A stretch of DNA of 64,000 nt from Streptomyces sp. NBC_01142 (GTDB taxonomy: Bacteria > Actinomycetota > Actinomycetes > Streptomycetales > Streptomycetaceae). Below the pieces are notes generated by a model. It worked only from the letters and a program-made list of their open reading frames with translations. It searched no databases and had not been told where the DNA came from. The position numbers were made by a program, and so were the translations under genes. The stretch lies in the NCBI RefSeq assembly GCF_026341125.1, contig NZ_JAPEOR010000001.1, forward strand, positions 3,596,001 through 3,660,000, written 5' to 3'. Positions 1 through 8,916 of this stretch are shown here, piece after piece (the stretch's first letter is position 1; each line of letters opens with the position of its first letter).

Positions 1-2
1 TG

Positions 3-209
3 TCCGGCCCGGACGCAGTAGACTCCGCCGAGCGCACGGCGCGCCGTAAGGCCGCCTACCGTCTCACGGCCGCCGACGGGCTTCCCCACCACATTCGTGA
101 GGCCGCGGCCGCCGCTCTCGAAGCAATCGATGACGCGCGAGACCACGACACCCAGTCCGCCATCGAGGACCTGATGAAGGCCGTCCACGAGCAGCGCCGC
201 AGCATGTGA
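3..209 (+). CDS. Hypothetical protein, C-terminal part (gene starts before the window)
   Basis: The window opens inside this gene and only the last 68 codons are visible, ending at TGA 207-209. The tail is hydrophilic and probably helical, with a basic stretch (AERTARRKAAYR) followed by an acidic, His-containing one (DDARDHDTQ). The reading frame has good third-position GC bias, which supports it as real. I recognise no family and assign no function. Confidence 0.55.
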   Translation, partial: SGPDAVDSAERTARRKAAYRLTAADGLPHHIREAAAAALEAIDDARDHDTQSAIEDLMKAVHEQRRSM

Positions 210-588
210 CCGCAGCCGCCCGGGACAGCAGTCCCTGCGCGAGGCGGCCCGGTCCTCGGCCGTGGCGGGCACCGCTGCGTGCACTGCGTTCGGCCGGCCC
301 ACTCCAAGTGGTAACTCGTTGTCGGGGCCTGCCTGCTCGCTCGAAGCCCAGTCACGCCGAGACGCCGCGCTGCAACGTCATTCAGAGTTGGATGACACTT
401 GCTCAACTTTTGATGGCACAGCACACAGAAGGCGTACGGGCCCGCCGACGGGCTGAGCGGGCTTCGAACCGGCCTTTCCCGTCAGACCGTTCAACGCGTG
501 CAAGGGGCGAGCGTGGGCGGGTGCCGGCTGAGCACCAATGCCCGCGCCGGTTCCGCCCGCACGTCGGCCCATTCGCCGCGGGTCGGAG
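210..588. other. Intergenic, no gene seen
   Basis: These 379 bases lie between two convergent genes. Open frames exist on both strands but are Arg/Pro-rich with poor codon bias. No clear terminator hairpin or operator was found. Confidence 0.5.
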
Positions 589-1662
589 TCAAGCCGCGTA
601 CTGGTGGGCCGAGTAGGTCAGGTAGCCCGCATCACCGCCCTGGTAGTACGTGGCCTCGTCGACGGGGGCGATCGGAAGCCCGCCGCGAAGCCGCTCGACC
701 AGGTCGGGGTTGGCGATGAAAGCGCGGCCGAAGCTGATGAGGTCGGCACCCAGCGCGAGCCAGTGGTCGGCGTCGTCCCGGCCGGTCTGCTTGGGCCCCA
801 TCGGAACCACGGGGTTGACGACGAGGGTGCCCGGCCATGCCCGGCGCAGGGTGAGGAGCACCTCTTCGTCGGCGGTGGCCTCGAGGTGCACGTAGGCCAC
901 TTCAAGACGGGCCAGTTCGGTCAGCAGCGCGGTGTAGAGCTCGAGGACGTCGGTCTCCTCGACTCCCCAGAACGTCCCGTGCGGTGAGAGCCGGATGCCG
1001 GTCCTGGCGCTGCCGACGGCCTCGACGGTGGCGGCGACGGCCTCGACGGCGAAGCGGATCCGGTTGGCCACCGGGCCTCCGTAGCGGTCGGTGCGCAGGT
1101 TGGCGTTGGACGAGAGGAACTGCGAGATCAGGTAGCCGTTGGCGCCGTGCAGTTCCACGCCGTCGAAGCCCGCATCGACGGCGCGGCGGGCGGCCCGGGC
1201 GTACGACTGCGCGTGCTCGGGCACTTCGGCGGTGTCCAGAGCGCGCGGCACCGGAGCGGGCTGAGGCCCGGTCGGGGTGAACACATCGCCTACGGCGGAG
1301 ACGGCCGAGGGCCCGACCGGCTGCATGCCGGTGGTGTCGGGATGCGAGACCCGGCCGCCATGCATGATCTGGGCGAAGATCCGTCCGCCGTTGGCGTGGA
1401 CGGCGGCGGTCACCGGGCGCCATGCGTCGACCTGCGCGTCGGTGTGCAGTCCCGGTGTCCCCGGGTTGGACTGTCCGATCGTGCTGGGTTGCACCCCCTC
1501 GCTCACGATCAGCCCTGCTGTGGCCCGCTGAGCGTAGTAGGCCGCCATCGACGGCGTCGCCAGACCGCCGGCGGCGGCCCGTACTCGGGTCATCGGAGCC
1601 ATGACCACCCGGTTGGGCAGTGTCAGGCCGCCGAGCCGGTAGCTGGTGAAAAGGGTCGTCAC
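589..1662 (-). CDS. Alkene reductase, Old Yellow Enzyme family (NADH:flavin oxidoreductase)
   Basis: A 357-aa FMN-dependent TIM-barrel ene-reductase, the usual length for the NemA/OYE branch; it should reduce activated C=C bonds using NAD(P)H in the cytoplasm. Visible hallmarks are the N-terminal LTLPNRVVMAPMTR strand, FAQIMHGGRVSH near residues 96-107, the substrate-binding His172/Asn175 pair in HGANGYLISQF, the YGGPVANRIRF motif, and the phosphate-binding GRAFIANPDLVERL near the C terminus. It is divergent from the MerR-type gene downstream; the start codons are about 116 bp apart with a dyad between them. That arrangement suggests the regulator controls this enzyme in response to an electrophile or redox signal (inference). 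Confidence 0.93.
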   Translation of the reverse strand: MTTLFTSYRLGGLTLPNRVVMAPMTRVRAAAGGLATPSMAAYYAQRATAGLIVSEGVQPSTIGQSNPGTPGLHTDAQVDAWRPVTAAVHANGGRIFAQIMHGGRVSHPDTTGMQPVGPSAVSAVGDVFTPTGPQPAPVPRALDTAEVPEHAQSYARAARRAVDAGFDGVELHGANGYLISQFLSSNANLRTDRYGGPVANRIRFAVEAVAATVEAVGSARTGIRLSPHGTFWGVEETDVLELYTALLTELARLEVAYVHLEATADEEVLLTLRRAWPGTLVVNPVVPMGPKQTGRDDADHWLALGADLISFGRAFIANPDLVERLRGGLPIAPVDEATYYQGGDAGYLTYSAHQYAA

Positions 1663-1721
1663 GTCAGGACTCCTTCGCGATCCGCAGCGCCCGTACGTCG
1701 GGCATGGCAGTTACGCTAAAA

Positions 1722-1741
1722 CCTCACACTGATGTCAGAGG
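1722..1741 (+). promoter_or_regulatory. Candidate MerR-family operator
   Basis: An imperfect 20-bp dyad of the form CCTCnnACnnnnGTnnGAGG lies in the 116-bp divergent gap between the ene-reductase and the MerR gene. MerR proteins bind dyads of this length within unusually long promoter spacers. The position fits control of both genes, but no matching -35/-10 pair is clear enough to annotate. Confidence 0.55.
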
Positions 1742-1778
1742 CAAGCCCTGTGACGCAGAACATGGCCGGGAGGGCTTC

Positions 1779-2156
1779 GTGCGGATCGGGGAACTCGCGT
1801 CACGGGCCGGAGTCAGCATCCGGTCCGTGCGCTACTACGAGGAGCAGGGTCTGCTCACCAGCACCCGCAGCCCCAGCGGGCAGCGGCACTACACGGACGT
1901 CGAGATCGAGCGGGTCGCGCTCATCCAGCGGCTGTACGCCGCGGGTCTGTCCAGCCGCACCATCACCGAACTGCTGCCCTGCGTCGACGCGCCCAGCGAG
2001 GAGAACTCCGACTCTGCACTGGAGCGGCTGGCGCAGGAGCGCGAGCGACTCTCCACGCACATCGCCGACCTCCTGCGGACCCGGGACACACTCGACGGGC
2101 TGATGGCCACGGCACGGGCCCACCGGGAGCAGCTGGGGGCGGCCGTCGCCGGCTGA
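1779..2156 (+). CDS. MerR family transcriptional regulator
   Basis: A 125-aa regulator with a complete N-terminal winged HTH (IGELASRAGVSIRSVRYYEE), the QRHYTDVEIERVALIQRLYAAG helices and a C-terminal coiled coil (ALERLAQERERLSTHIADLL). This is the compact form without a large effector domain. I start it at GTG 1779 because GGGAGG at 1768-1773 sits 5 nt upstream and the HTH begins immediately. An in-frame ATG at 1704 would add 25 residues and place the divergent operator inside the coding region. No cysteine cluster typical of metal sensors is present, so a small-molecule or redox signal is more likely. Confidence 0.9.
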   Translation: MRIGELASRAGVSIRSVRYYEEQGLLTSTRSPSGQRHYTDVEIERVALIQRLYAAGLSSRTITELLPCVDAPSEENSDSALERLAQERERLSTHIADLLRTRDTLDGLMATARAHREQLGAAVAG

Positions 2157-2540
2157 CTGGTGCCCCTCGGCCGGCAGGCCACCACCCCCCGGGCGTCCGG
2201 ACGGTGACCGAATGGCGCCTTCCTGCCCCCTGCCGTCCTGCAGCTGTGGCAGTGGGGGAAGCCGTCACACGCGGCAGCACCGCTCGAAGCCAAGCGCACG
2301 CGTCGGCCGCGCATGTGCCGACGAGTTCTCAACTCCTGTGCCAAGTACGCCTCCCCGGCATCCAGGAGACGTCCAGCCGCTTCAGCAACCCCGGCTGGGG
2401 CCCGTACGAAAGCGAGCGCCGGGCCACGATGCGCATCGACGCAGAGTGGACTCAGGTCGACGACCCCCGTGGCCCGGAACGACAGGCCTGGTGGACCGGG
2501 CGTATGCATCGCTCCGCACACACCCCTTCAAGGACACACC
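2157..2540. other. Intergenic, no gene seen
   Basis: This 384-bp gap follows the MerR gene. Frames in it are short and lack codon bias. I saw no hairpin with a T-tract. Confidence 0.4.
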
Positions 2541-2705
2541 ATGACCAGAACCGTCATCACCACCGAGAACGCGACCACCCTGGCAGCTGCTTCGTACTGG
2601 CGCTGTCCGCCCGGACGGGGCGGTGGCAGGGGTGATGAGACGCCTGCCGGCAGCGCGAGGAGTCGCACGGGCCCGCGAGAGCTTCGTCGCGTGCGGTGTC
2701 CCTGA
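2541..2705 (+). pseudogene. Possible 5' remnant of an unidentified gene
   Basis: An ATG at 2541 is preceded by AAGGA (2530-2534, 6 nt spacing) and opens a plausible bacterial N terminus (MTRTVITTENATTLAAASYW). After about 20 codons the composition turns Arg/Gly/Pro-rich and the frame ends at 2705. This looks like the 5' end of a gene whose remainder was lost. It could equally be a chance frame. Confidence 0.25.
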
Positions 2706-2746
2706 CCGTTGGGGTCCACCCGTCCCAGCGTCGGCACGGGGGCGGG

Positions 2747-3304
2747 CTATCGCAGTGCAGCCGCCACCAGCCCGCGGATCTCCTCCCCGGACACGCTTCC
2801 GCCGCCCACCAGACGGTCGAAAACCAGACCGTCCACACAGGCCAGCAACGTGACCGTGCGGGCCTCGACATCCGCAACGCCTTGCGCGGTGAGGAAGCTG
2901 CGTACGGCTTCTCGCGCCGCGTTCTCGCGCGGTACGAGAATTTCTCGCAGCTCGGAATGGTGCACGCTTTCGACAGCGCACGCATAACGCGCGAGGGAGC
3001 GTCTTCGTCCGTCTCCGTTGAGCCGTTGCTCAACGAGGGCGGTGATCCCGGCCACCAGTTCATCGGCGTTCTCCGGCACTGGCGTCTGTGTCCCCACGCC
3101 CTGGAGTTCCGCCTGGTCGAGTGCGACCAGGCGTCGGACGAGCGCGGTGAGCAGCGCCTGGCGGGTGCGGTGGTACGCGGACGTGGTGCCGGGCGGCATG
3201 TCCGCAGCCCGGTCCACGGCGCGGTGGGTCAGGCCTCGCATCCCCGCCTCGGCAAGCACGCTGATGGCCGCATCGGCAAGGACGGTACGTCGATCGGTGG
3301 ACAT
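2747..3304 (-). CDS. TetR/AcrR family transcriptional regulator
   Basis: A 185-aa repressor with an N-terminal TetR HTH (LADAAISVLAEAGMRGLTHRAV, then DMPPGTTSAYHRTR). The helical C-terminal domain has the EREILVPRE-like and RTVTLLACVDGLVFDRLVGG segments typical of ligand pockets in this family. It is divergent from the FAD monooxygenase at 3392. Two palindromes lie in the 87-bp gap, so it probably represses that gene and itself. The ligand is unknown. Confidence 0.92.
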   Translation of the reverse strand: MSTDRRTVLADAAISVLAEAGMRGLTHRAVDRAADMPPGTTSAYHRTRQALLTALVRRLVALDQAELQGVGTQTPVPENADELVAGITALVEQRLNGDGRRRSLARYACAVESVHHSELREILVPRENAAREAVRSFLTAQGVADVEARTVTLLACVDGLVFDRLVGGGSVSGEEIRGLVAAALR

Positions 3305-3313
3305 CCCCCCTTT

Positions 3314-3360
3314 CTACACCTGTAGGTGAGCGGAGTACTCTCCTTCTACACCTGTAGAAG
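3314..3360 (+). promoter_or_regulatory. Twin TetR operators in divergent promoter
   Basis: The 12-bp palindrome-like core CTACACCTGTAG occurs twice, at 3314-3325 and 3346-3357 (32 bp, about three helical turns, apart). The second copy extends to an 18-bp near-perfect dyad (CTTCTACA-CC-TGTAGAAG, 3343-3360). Their position between tetR and the monooxygenase makes them the likely repressor sites. Confidence 0.8.
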
Positions 3361-3391
3361 ATCGTGGCGGGGACAGACGAAGGGAACTGGC

Positions 3392-4549
3392 ATGGGTGGC
3401 AGTGCGGTGGTTGTCGGCGGAGGAATCGGGGGGCTGTCCGCTGCACTCGGGCTTCGCCTGATCGGCTGGGAGGTGACGGTCGTCGAACGCGCCCCCGTCC
3501 TCGCCGACGCGGGCGCGGGCATCTCCCTGCATGCCAACGGTCTCCGCGCCCTGGATGCTCTCGGCGTCGGCGAGGCCGTACGCGCGGCCGCACGGCCCCA
3601 GTACACCGGGGGCACCCGCACCCCTGGCGGCGGCTGGCTTGCCCGGATGGACGGAGCCGCGCTCGAGCGCGAACTGGGCACGCCGATCGTCGGCATCCCC
3701 CGTGCCGTGCTGCACCGCCTGCTGCGCACCGCCTTGCCGGCCGAGGCCGTGGTCGTCGGAGCCGAGGTGACGTCCGTTGACCACTCCGATCCCGCCCGGG
3801 TGCGCATTCCCCTGGGCGACACCGTCCTCGACGCGGATCTGGTCGTGGCCGCCGACGGAGTCAACAGCCGGCTGCGCGCCCGGCTGTTCCCCGACCACCC
3901 CGGCCCCGCCTACAGCGGATCGACGGTCCTGCGCGCCATCACCGAGCGCCCCGTCGACCTGCGCACCGATTTCGAACTGACCTGGGGGAAAGGCGCCGAG
4001 TTCGGCCACATCGCGTTCGCCGACGGCCGGGCCGAGTGGCACGCGGTCCTCAACTCGCCCGTCGGCGTACGGCACTCGGACGCCCTTGCCGAGATGCGCC
4101 GCCGGTTCGGCGACTGGCACGCCCCGATCCCCGCGTTGCTGGAGGCGACCCGGCCCGATGCCGTCCTGCATCACGACATCAACGAACTGGCCACTGACCT
4201 GCCCACCTTCACGGCGGGCCGGATCGTCCTCCTCGGCGATGCGGCCCACGCCATGACCCCGAACCTCGGCCAGGGAGCCTGCCAGGCACTGGAGGACGCG
4301 GCCACACTGGCCGGCGCGCTCGCCACCGAACGCACCGTGGATTCGGCGCTGACCCGTTACGACACCGAGCGCCGCCCGCGCAGTCAGTCCGTCGCCCGCG
4401 CCGCTCGCCAGGCCGGGCGGATGGGCCAGCAACTGACCCACCCGCTGGCCATCGCTGTGCGCAACACCGCTCTCCGGCTGGCTCCGTCCGGCGCGACCGT
4501 TCGCACGATCCTGCGGCATGCCGACTGGACGCCACCGAGCCTGGACTGA
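3392..4549 (+). CDS. FAD-dependent monooxygenase (class A aromatic hydroxylase family)
   Basis: A 385-aa flavoprotein of the 3-hydroxybenzoate/salicylate hydroxylase type. It has the N-terminal dinucleotide fold VVVGGGIGGLSAALGL, the mid-protein VVAADGVNSRLR (DG motif) and the FAD ribityl-binding GDAAHAMTPNLGQGACQALE. It should hydroxylate an aromatic or related substrate with NAD(P)H and O2. I start it at ATG 3392 because GAAGGGA (3379-3385) is 6 nt upstream and the Rossmann strand follows directly; upstream in-frame codons would run into the operators. It is divergent from and probably repressed by the TetR gene. The substrate cannot be read from sequence. Confidence 0.92.
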   Translation: MGGSAVVVGGGIGGLSAALGLRLIGWEVTVVERAPVLADAGAGISLHANGLRALDALGVGEAVRAAARPQYTGGTRTPGGGWLARMDGAALERELGTPIVGIPRAVLHRLLRTALPAEAVVVGAEVTSVDHSDPARVRIPLGDTVLDADLVVAADGVNSRLRARLFPDHPGPAYSGSTVLRAITERPVDLRTDFELTWGKGAEFGHIAFADGRAEWHAVLNSPVGVRHSDALAEMRRRFGDWHAPIPALLEATRPDAVLHHDINELATDLPTFTAGRIVLLGDAAHAMTPNLGQGACQALEDAATLAGALATERTVDSALTRYDTERRPRSQSVARAARQAGRMGQQLTHPLAIAVRNTALRLAPSGATVRTILRHADWTPPSLD

Positions 4550-4864
4550 CCGGCCGATGCCGTTTCGGCGTGCGCCGAAGGTGCCCGGCGAGCTTGCGGA
4601 TCGACCAGCGGGTGAAGGGCTTGCAGGCCTGGAGTGGCGGGTGGTGGCCGTCCTGACGACGCAGACCTCGTCCGGTCCCAGCTCTGGCCGGAGAAGCTTC
4701 ACCACCTCCAACGGCACCTCAGCTCCCCTCCGCCGAGTTCACGGGAGGTGGTCGGAGGGCGCTTGGGTTGGGCCGGTGAGCGCCCGAGCCGGCCGAACCC
4801 GTGCTCAGCCATTGACACCGGTGAGGGCCGTCGGGCCGGGGACGGCACTCACCGGAGCCATCGG
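4550..4864. other. Intergenic with a short IS630-like remnant
   Basis: On the minus strand, about 4556-4655, a frame reads PPLQACKPFTRWSIRKLAGHL, resembling the HTH-side segment of IS630-family transposases (FTRWSIRKLA). It has no start and no continuation, so it can only be a scrap. The rest of this 315-bp gap between convergent genes shows nothing. Confidence 0.35.
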
Positions 4865-5446
4865 TCACATGGGGAGCGAGAGCAGGCGTACCGCTCCAGT
4901 AGGCCAATTCGCCCGGGCGTGCAGTGGCGTCCACATGGTCCGCAGCGGCATGATCACGGGTCCCTCGGGTTGCTCGACGCGGACGTCCTGCTCAAGCGTT
5001 CGCCAGCCGAGTCGCTGGTAGAGCGGGACGAGGGGCGGCCGGCAGAAGAGAAGTCCGTGCTGCGGCCCCATGGTGCGTGCGTGGTCCAGGGCCGCCGATA
5101 CGACCAACCGTGCCAGTCCGTGCCCCCGTAGATCAGGCGCGACAGCCACCCCGCCGACGCCCACGACCTGTGTGCCGGTTCCGCCGATCGATATGGGTAA
5201 CCGCAGCAGACCGGCGTGTGCGACGAGGCGGCCCTTCCGCCTGACACCGAAATGATCCTCTTTGGGCAGCCACGTCAAGCCGGCGTCTGCCACGCCGAAG
5301 GGATCGGCACTGTCGCCGAGGATTTCGATCTGGTCGGTCTTCGTATATTCCTTGAGCCGCACCACGGTTGGCAGTGCGGAAGAGAGGCGGTCCGTCATCT
5401 CGCCATGATCTGTTCGTGCCGGATCTCGGTCAACCGAAGCGTTCAT
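4865..5446 (-). CDS. GNAT family N-acetyltransferase
   Basis: An acetyl-CoA-dependent acyltransferase of about 193 aa. The core motif A is clear: VVGVGGVAVAPDLRGHGLARLVVSAAL, with the R-G-H-G-L-A pyrophosphate loop, then LLFCRPPLVPLYQRLGW as motif B. Motif layout recalls AAC(2')-like acetyltransferases, but the substrate is not assignable. Start choice is uncertain: ATG 5446, ATG 5398 (MTDRLSSALP, a natural-looking N terminus) and ATG 5470 are all in frame and none has a strong ribosome site. Confidence 0.85.
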   Translation of the reverse strand: MNASVDRDPARTDHGEMTDRLSSALPTVVRLKEYTKTDQIEILGDSADPFGVADAGLTWLPKEDHFGVRRKGRLVAHAGLLRLPISIGGTGTQVVGVGGVAVAPDLRGHGLARLVVSAALDHARTMGPQHGLLFCRPPLVPLYQRLGWRTLEQDVRVEQPEGPVIMPLRTMWTPLHARANWPTGAVRLLSLPM

Positions 5447-5838
5447 GTACGCCCCGAGCGGCACGACCATCGCCGAGAACTCGGCGGAGATGACATGCCC
5501 GTCGTCACCGATTCCTTTGATTCTCAGCGGAGAGGTGCCGATCTTGACCAGCCCACCGGGACGTAACGCGAGCTCGGGGGAGTAGGGATGCCGTGGCCCA
5601 CTGGCCTGCGCCCCGGCCGCGAGCAGTACGTGGACCGCGCCAGTAGCAGACGCTCCCGCTCTGCACCGAGCACCATCGCCAGTTCCTCAGCTCTCTGTGA
5701 GGTGGGCTTCGGCTCCTGGAGTGCCCGGGTCACATGAGCAATGGGCGAATTCCTCGGCAGCGTCGGCAACGACTGCGTGCACTCCCCGCCTAAGCTCGGT
5801 GCGAGAGCGGGGGCGCTCAGAGCAGGAAAGCGGGTGGC
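5447..5838. other. Intergenic, divergent promoter region
   Basis: These 392 bases separate divergent acetyltransferase and antiporter genes and should hold promoters for both. No operator dyad or riboswitch-like fold stands out. Confidence 0.4.
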
Positions 5839-7080
5839 ATGCTTGCTGTCGCGGTCATCGCGGGAATTCTGTTCGTCTGGTCGCTTCTCGCGCACCGGCT
5901 TTCGCGATGGAGTATCACCGCGCCCATCGTGATGATGGTGGCGGGTATCGCGCTGACCGGAGGATCGGACCCCCCGCTTCGTTTCGATCTCGACACGGCC
6001 GTGTTCGAGCACGCGGTGGAAGTCGTCCTGGCCCTGCTGCTCTTCGTGGACGCCATCGAGGTTCCCGGCGGAATCCTCGGGCGGGAGAAGGGCCTGGTTC
6101 TGCGCCTGCTCGCCGGTGCGCTCCCGCTCACCCTGTGCGCCGCGTTCCTGGCCGGGTACCTGATCTTTCCCGGGCAGTCGGGCTGGCTGCTGGCGGTCCT
6201 GGCGACCGTCGTCGTCCCGCTGGATCTGGCCCCCACAGCGGCCGTCGTCCGGGACCACAGAATCCCGGCCCGGCTGCGTGAGGTGCTCAACGTCGAAGGG
6301 GGCCTCAACGACGGAATCATCTCGCCCGTCTTTCTCCTCTGCATTGCCGTCGCTGCCGAATCACATGGCGCGCATGCCGACTACGCGGACGCGCTGCTGG
6401 CAGCGGTCGAGGCAGCCGCGTGGGCCCTCGCCGCAGGCCTGGCCGTCGGCGGTGCGGCCGGCTGGCTGCTGCGCACATCGTGGTCGTACGGGTGGACCCA
6501 GCCGTCGGCGATGAGGCTCGGCATGCTCGCCGTCCCGGTGGCGGCCTACACCCTGTCCGGTGCTCTGGGAGGGAACGGGTTCGTCGCCTCCTTCGTGGCC
6601 GGTATCTGCTTCGCCCCGGCCGTGCGGCGGCTTCCTGGGAGCACGGTGGAGATGACCGACGACCTGGTCGTCCTCATGACCCTCGCGCTCTGGTTCCTGT
6701 TCGGACAGATCGTCAACAACGCGTTCTGGGGCGGCTTCGAGGTCTCGGTCATCCTCTATGCGCTGCTCGCCGTCACGGTGGTCCGCATGCTTCCCGTCCT
6801 GCTGATGCTCACGGGGACGGGATTGAGGACGGCGGACAAACTGTTCCTGGGCTGGATGGGCCCGAGAGGCGTGACATCCATCGTGTTCGGGTCGCTCGCG
6901 GTCATCGATCTGCCGGACGGCAGCGCGGACTTCATCGCCCAGGTCATGGTGATCACCGTCATGTTCAGCATTGTGCTGCACGGACTGAGCAGCGAGCCGA
7001 TCGGCCGACTCTACGCCCGGCGCGCCGGCGACGGCCGGGCCGGTGTGCTCGCGGAATCACGCCGGGACGACGAACCGTGA
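5839..7080 (+). CDS. Cation/proton antiporter, CPA1 family
   Basis: A 413-aa polytopic membrane protein with roughly 11-12 hydrophobic helices and a short hydrophilic tail. The NhaP/CPA1 pattern is visible: a helix ending FVDAIEVPGGILGREKG, then VVPLDLAPTAAVVRDH, then NVEGGLNDGIISPVFLL, the region where the ion-binding Asp of CPA1 exchangers lies, and late LFLGWMGPRGVTSIVFGSLA. It should exchange Na+ or K+ for H+. ATG 5839 has AGGAAAG at 5824-5830 as ribosome site. No regulatory domain follows the membrane part. Confidence 0.92.
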   Translation: MLAVAVIAGILFVWSLLAHRLSRWSITAPIVMMVAGIALTGGSDPPLRFDLDTAVFEHAVEVVLALLLFVDAIEVPGGILGREKGLVLRLLAGALPLTLCAAFLAGYLIFPGQSGWLLAVLATVVVPLDLAPTAAVVRDHRIPARLREVLNVEGGLNDGIISPVFLLCIAVAAESHGAHADYADALLAAVEAAAWALAAGLAVGGAAGWLLRTSWSYGWTQPSAMRLGMLAVPVAAYTLSGALGGNGFVASFVAGICFAPAVRRLPGSTVEMTDDLVVLMTLALWFLFGQIVNNAFWGGFEVSVILYALLAVTVVRMLPVLLMLTGTGLRTADKLFLGWMGPRGVTSIVFGSLAVIDLPDGSADFIAQVMVITVMFSIVLHGLSSEPIGRLYARRAGDGRAGVLAESRRDDEP

Positions 7081-7231
7081 CGGGCTCGGCACCGGCTGGT
7101 CCACCCAACAGGTGGACGCGCCTGCGGCCACCGGCGTCGGCTCACCACTGCAGCCACGGACCAGCGCGGCCCGAGAGGTCGTCGGCCGGCCCGGGCGCCC
7201 CGGTCAGCGATGGACCACGAACGCGGGCTCG

Positions 7232-7801
7232 TCAGCCCGTCAGCCCGTCGGTCATCAGCGGGAGCGTCATCAGCAGCCGGTCGGCGCCGGGGCCGAAGTA
7301 GTCGTCGCGATGCCCGAGGCGGGTGAAGCCCATTGCCGCGTAGAGCTTGATGGCCGTGGTATTGGCGGGTTCCACGGTGAGCCAGACCTCGCCGACCCCC
7401 TCCGCGCGCAGCCGGTGCAGTGCCTCTCCCATCAGCCACCGGCCGAGGCCATGACCTCGCCGCTGCTGGTGTATGGCCAGGCCCAGTATCCAACTGCGGC
7501 TCTTGTCCGGCTTGGTGCCCGCCAGTACGTAGCCGTGGAACGTCCTGCCGTCGTCCAGCACGAACAGGTCGTCCCGGTAGAGGTCATAGAATTGCCTCAG
7601 TACGAAGTACGGGTACGCCTCCTCCTGGAATATCTCTTTGTCCAGGCGGTGCAGTTCGGGCAGGTCCTCCTCGGTGACCGCTCTCAGCCGCAGGAGCCGG
7701 CCGTCCGGCCCGGCGAAACGCATCGGGGCGGGGACAGGAACGGGGACGCGTGAGGCGAGGCCGTCGTCGGTGCCGGTGTCGGTGCGGGGAAGAAAAGTCA
7801 T
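7232..7801 (-). CDS. GNAT family N-acetyltransferase
   Basis: A 189-aa acetyltransferase. Motif A is WILGLAIHQQRRGHGLGRWLM (Q-R-R-G-H-G-L-G acetyl-CoA loop) and motif B is VEPANTTAIKLYAAMGF, the standard ending of the fold. The first 30 residues are a low-complexity Pro/Val linker. I place the start at ATG 7801 because GAGGA sits about 7 nt upstream; a longer frame to 7852 adds residues without a ribosome site. It is convergent with the antiporter and divergent from the methyltransferase at 8065. Substrate unknown. Confidence 0.88.
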   Translation of the reverse strand: MTFLPRTDTGTDDGLASRVPVPVPAPMRFAGPDGRLLRLRAVTEEDLPELHRLDKEIFQEEAYPYFVLRQFYDLYRDDLFVLDDGRTFHGYVLAGTKPDKSRSWILGLAIHQQRRGHGLGRWLMGEALHRLRAEGVGEVWLTVEPANTTAIKLYAAMGFTRLGHRDDYFGPGADRLLMTLPLMTDGLTG

Positions 7802-8052
7802 GCCGCATCCTCGAGAGGTGGTCAAGGTGACATGGGCTCGTACGGGTGACACGAGTGGAGCGGCGTGCGTCCGGTCCGTCGGGGTGCCGACAGCTGCCGG
7901 ATCGGACCAGCATCACCCGCCCGACCTGGCCGTTCAAGGCAGGATCAGGACGGAAATGCATACACGCCGCAGTGCGCCCCCCGTGCGCCCTCGTTCGCGC
8001 GCGGTCACTCACAAGGCAGGCACAACGCGGGACGGGGAGGGAGTTGTGGCCC

Positions 8053-8064
8053 TATCATTGAAAG
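8053..8064 (+). promoter_or_regulatory. Candidate -10 element of a leaderless transcript
   Basis: TATCAT at 8053-8058 ends 6 nt before ATG 8065, and no Shine-Dalgarno sequence precedes that ATG. This spacing would put the transcription start at or next to the A of the start codon. The -35 is weak, so this is a moderate call. Confidence 0.45.
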
Positions 8065-8916
8065 ATGGATCTGAGGTCGCCCGACGTCGCGGACGGGAAA
8101 TCGCGAGAAGTCCAGCAGGAGCTGAATGCCGAGGCTTCCTGGGACTTGTTCGACTCCGCTGCCTACGTTGATCGAAACTATCGCTTTCTGCGATCCGACG
8201 ACGCGCAGATCCTGCACATGGTCCGGGACCATTTCAGCGACTACTTCCGTGAGAGGCCGGGCAGATCCGGGGAGGCGGGAGCGACCGGGACGGGGCGGTC
8301 CGGCGGTCCTGTCCTCGGGATCGACGTGGGCGCTGGGGCCAACCTCTACCCCGCCCTCTCCATGCTCCCCTGGTGCGACGCCATCACCCTCTTCGAACGC
8401 TCCGCCGCCAACGTCGAGTACCTCGAAGGCCAGCGCCCTCACTACGACGCGCACTGGAACGACTTCTGGGACGTGCTGTGCGAGGAGGACGCCTACCGCG
8501 ACCTGCCCGGCGACGAGGAACCGCGGGCCAGGTTCAGGCGCACCGTCGAGGTCCAACAGGGCGATCTCTTCTCCCTCGATCGCTACCGGGGGCGGTGGTC
8601 CATGGGGACCATGTTCTTCGTCGCCGAGTCGATGTCGACGTCCCATCAGGAATTCGAGACCGGTGTCGAGCGCTTCATGCACGCCCTGGCGCCGGGAGCT
8701 CCCTTCGCGGCCGCTTTCATGGAGGGGTCGCGGGGATACAAGGTCGGCGAGCAGTTCTTCCCGGCGTGCAGCGTGACCGCGGCCGAGGTCCGGGACAGCG
8801 TGGTCCCGTACGCCGAGGGGGACGTCAGGATCGCGTCCATCGGCATGCCTGGCGGCGCGCTGCGGCCCGGCTACGAAGGCATGATCGTGGCCTGCGGTCG
8901 GCGCAATTCCGCATAA
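8065..8916 (+). CDS. SAM-dependent methyltransferase (SCO2525-like)
   Basis: A 283-aa class I methyltransferase of the NNMT/PNMT/TEMT-like type. The SAM motif is PVLGIDVGAGANLYPAL (about residues 90-106), followed by the acidic end of strand 2 (ITLFERSAANVEYL) and a late MFFVAESMSTSHQEFE segment. It opens a six-gene same-strand run (8065-14742). From memory it corresponds to the Streptomyces SCO2525 family, which heads a conserved cluster with SCO2524 to SCO2521. The methyl acceptor is unknown. The gene lacks a ribosome site and may be translated from a leaderless message. Confidence 0.85.
   Translation: MDLRSPDVADGKSREVQQELNAEASWDLFDSAAYVDRNYRFLRSDDAQILHMVRDHFSDYFRERPGRSGEAGATGTGRSGGPVLGIDVGAGANLYPALSMLPWCDAITLFERSAANVEYLEGQRPHYDAHWNDFWDVLCEEDAYRDLPGDEEPRARFRRTVEVQQGDLFSLDRYRGRWSMGTMFFVAESMSTSHQEFETGVERFMHALAPGAPFAAAFMEGSRGYKVGEQFFPACSVTAAEVRDSVVPYAEGDVRIASIGMPGGALRPGYEGMIVACGRRNSA

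Noticed and set aside
3314..4717. 467-codon minus-strand reading frame
   Set aside because: It is antisense to the FAD monooxygenase, whose fold motifs are unmistakable, and is a by-product of GC-rich codon use. It shows no protein family signature.
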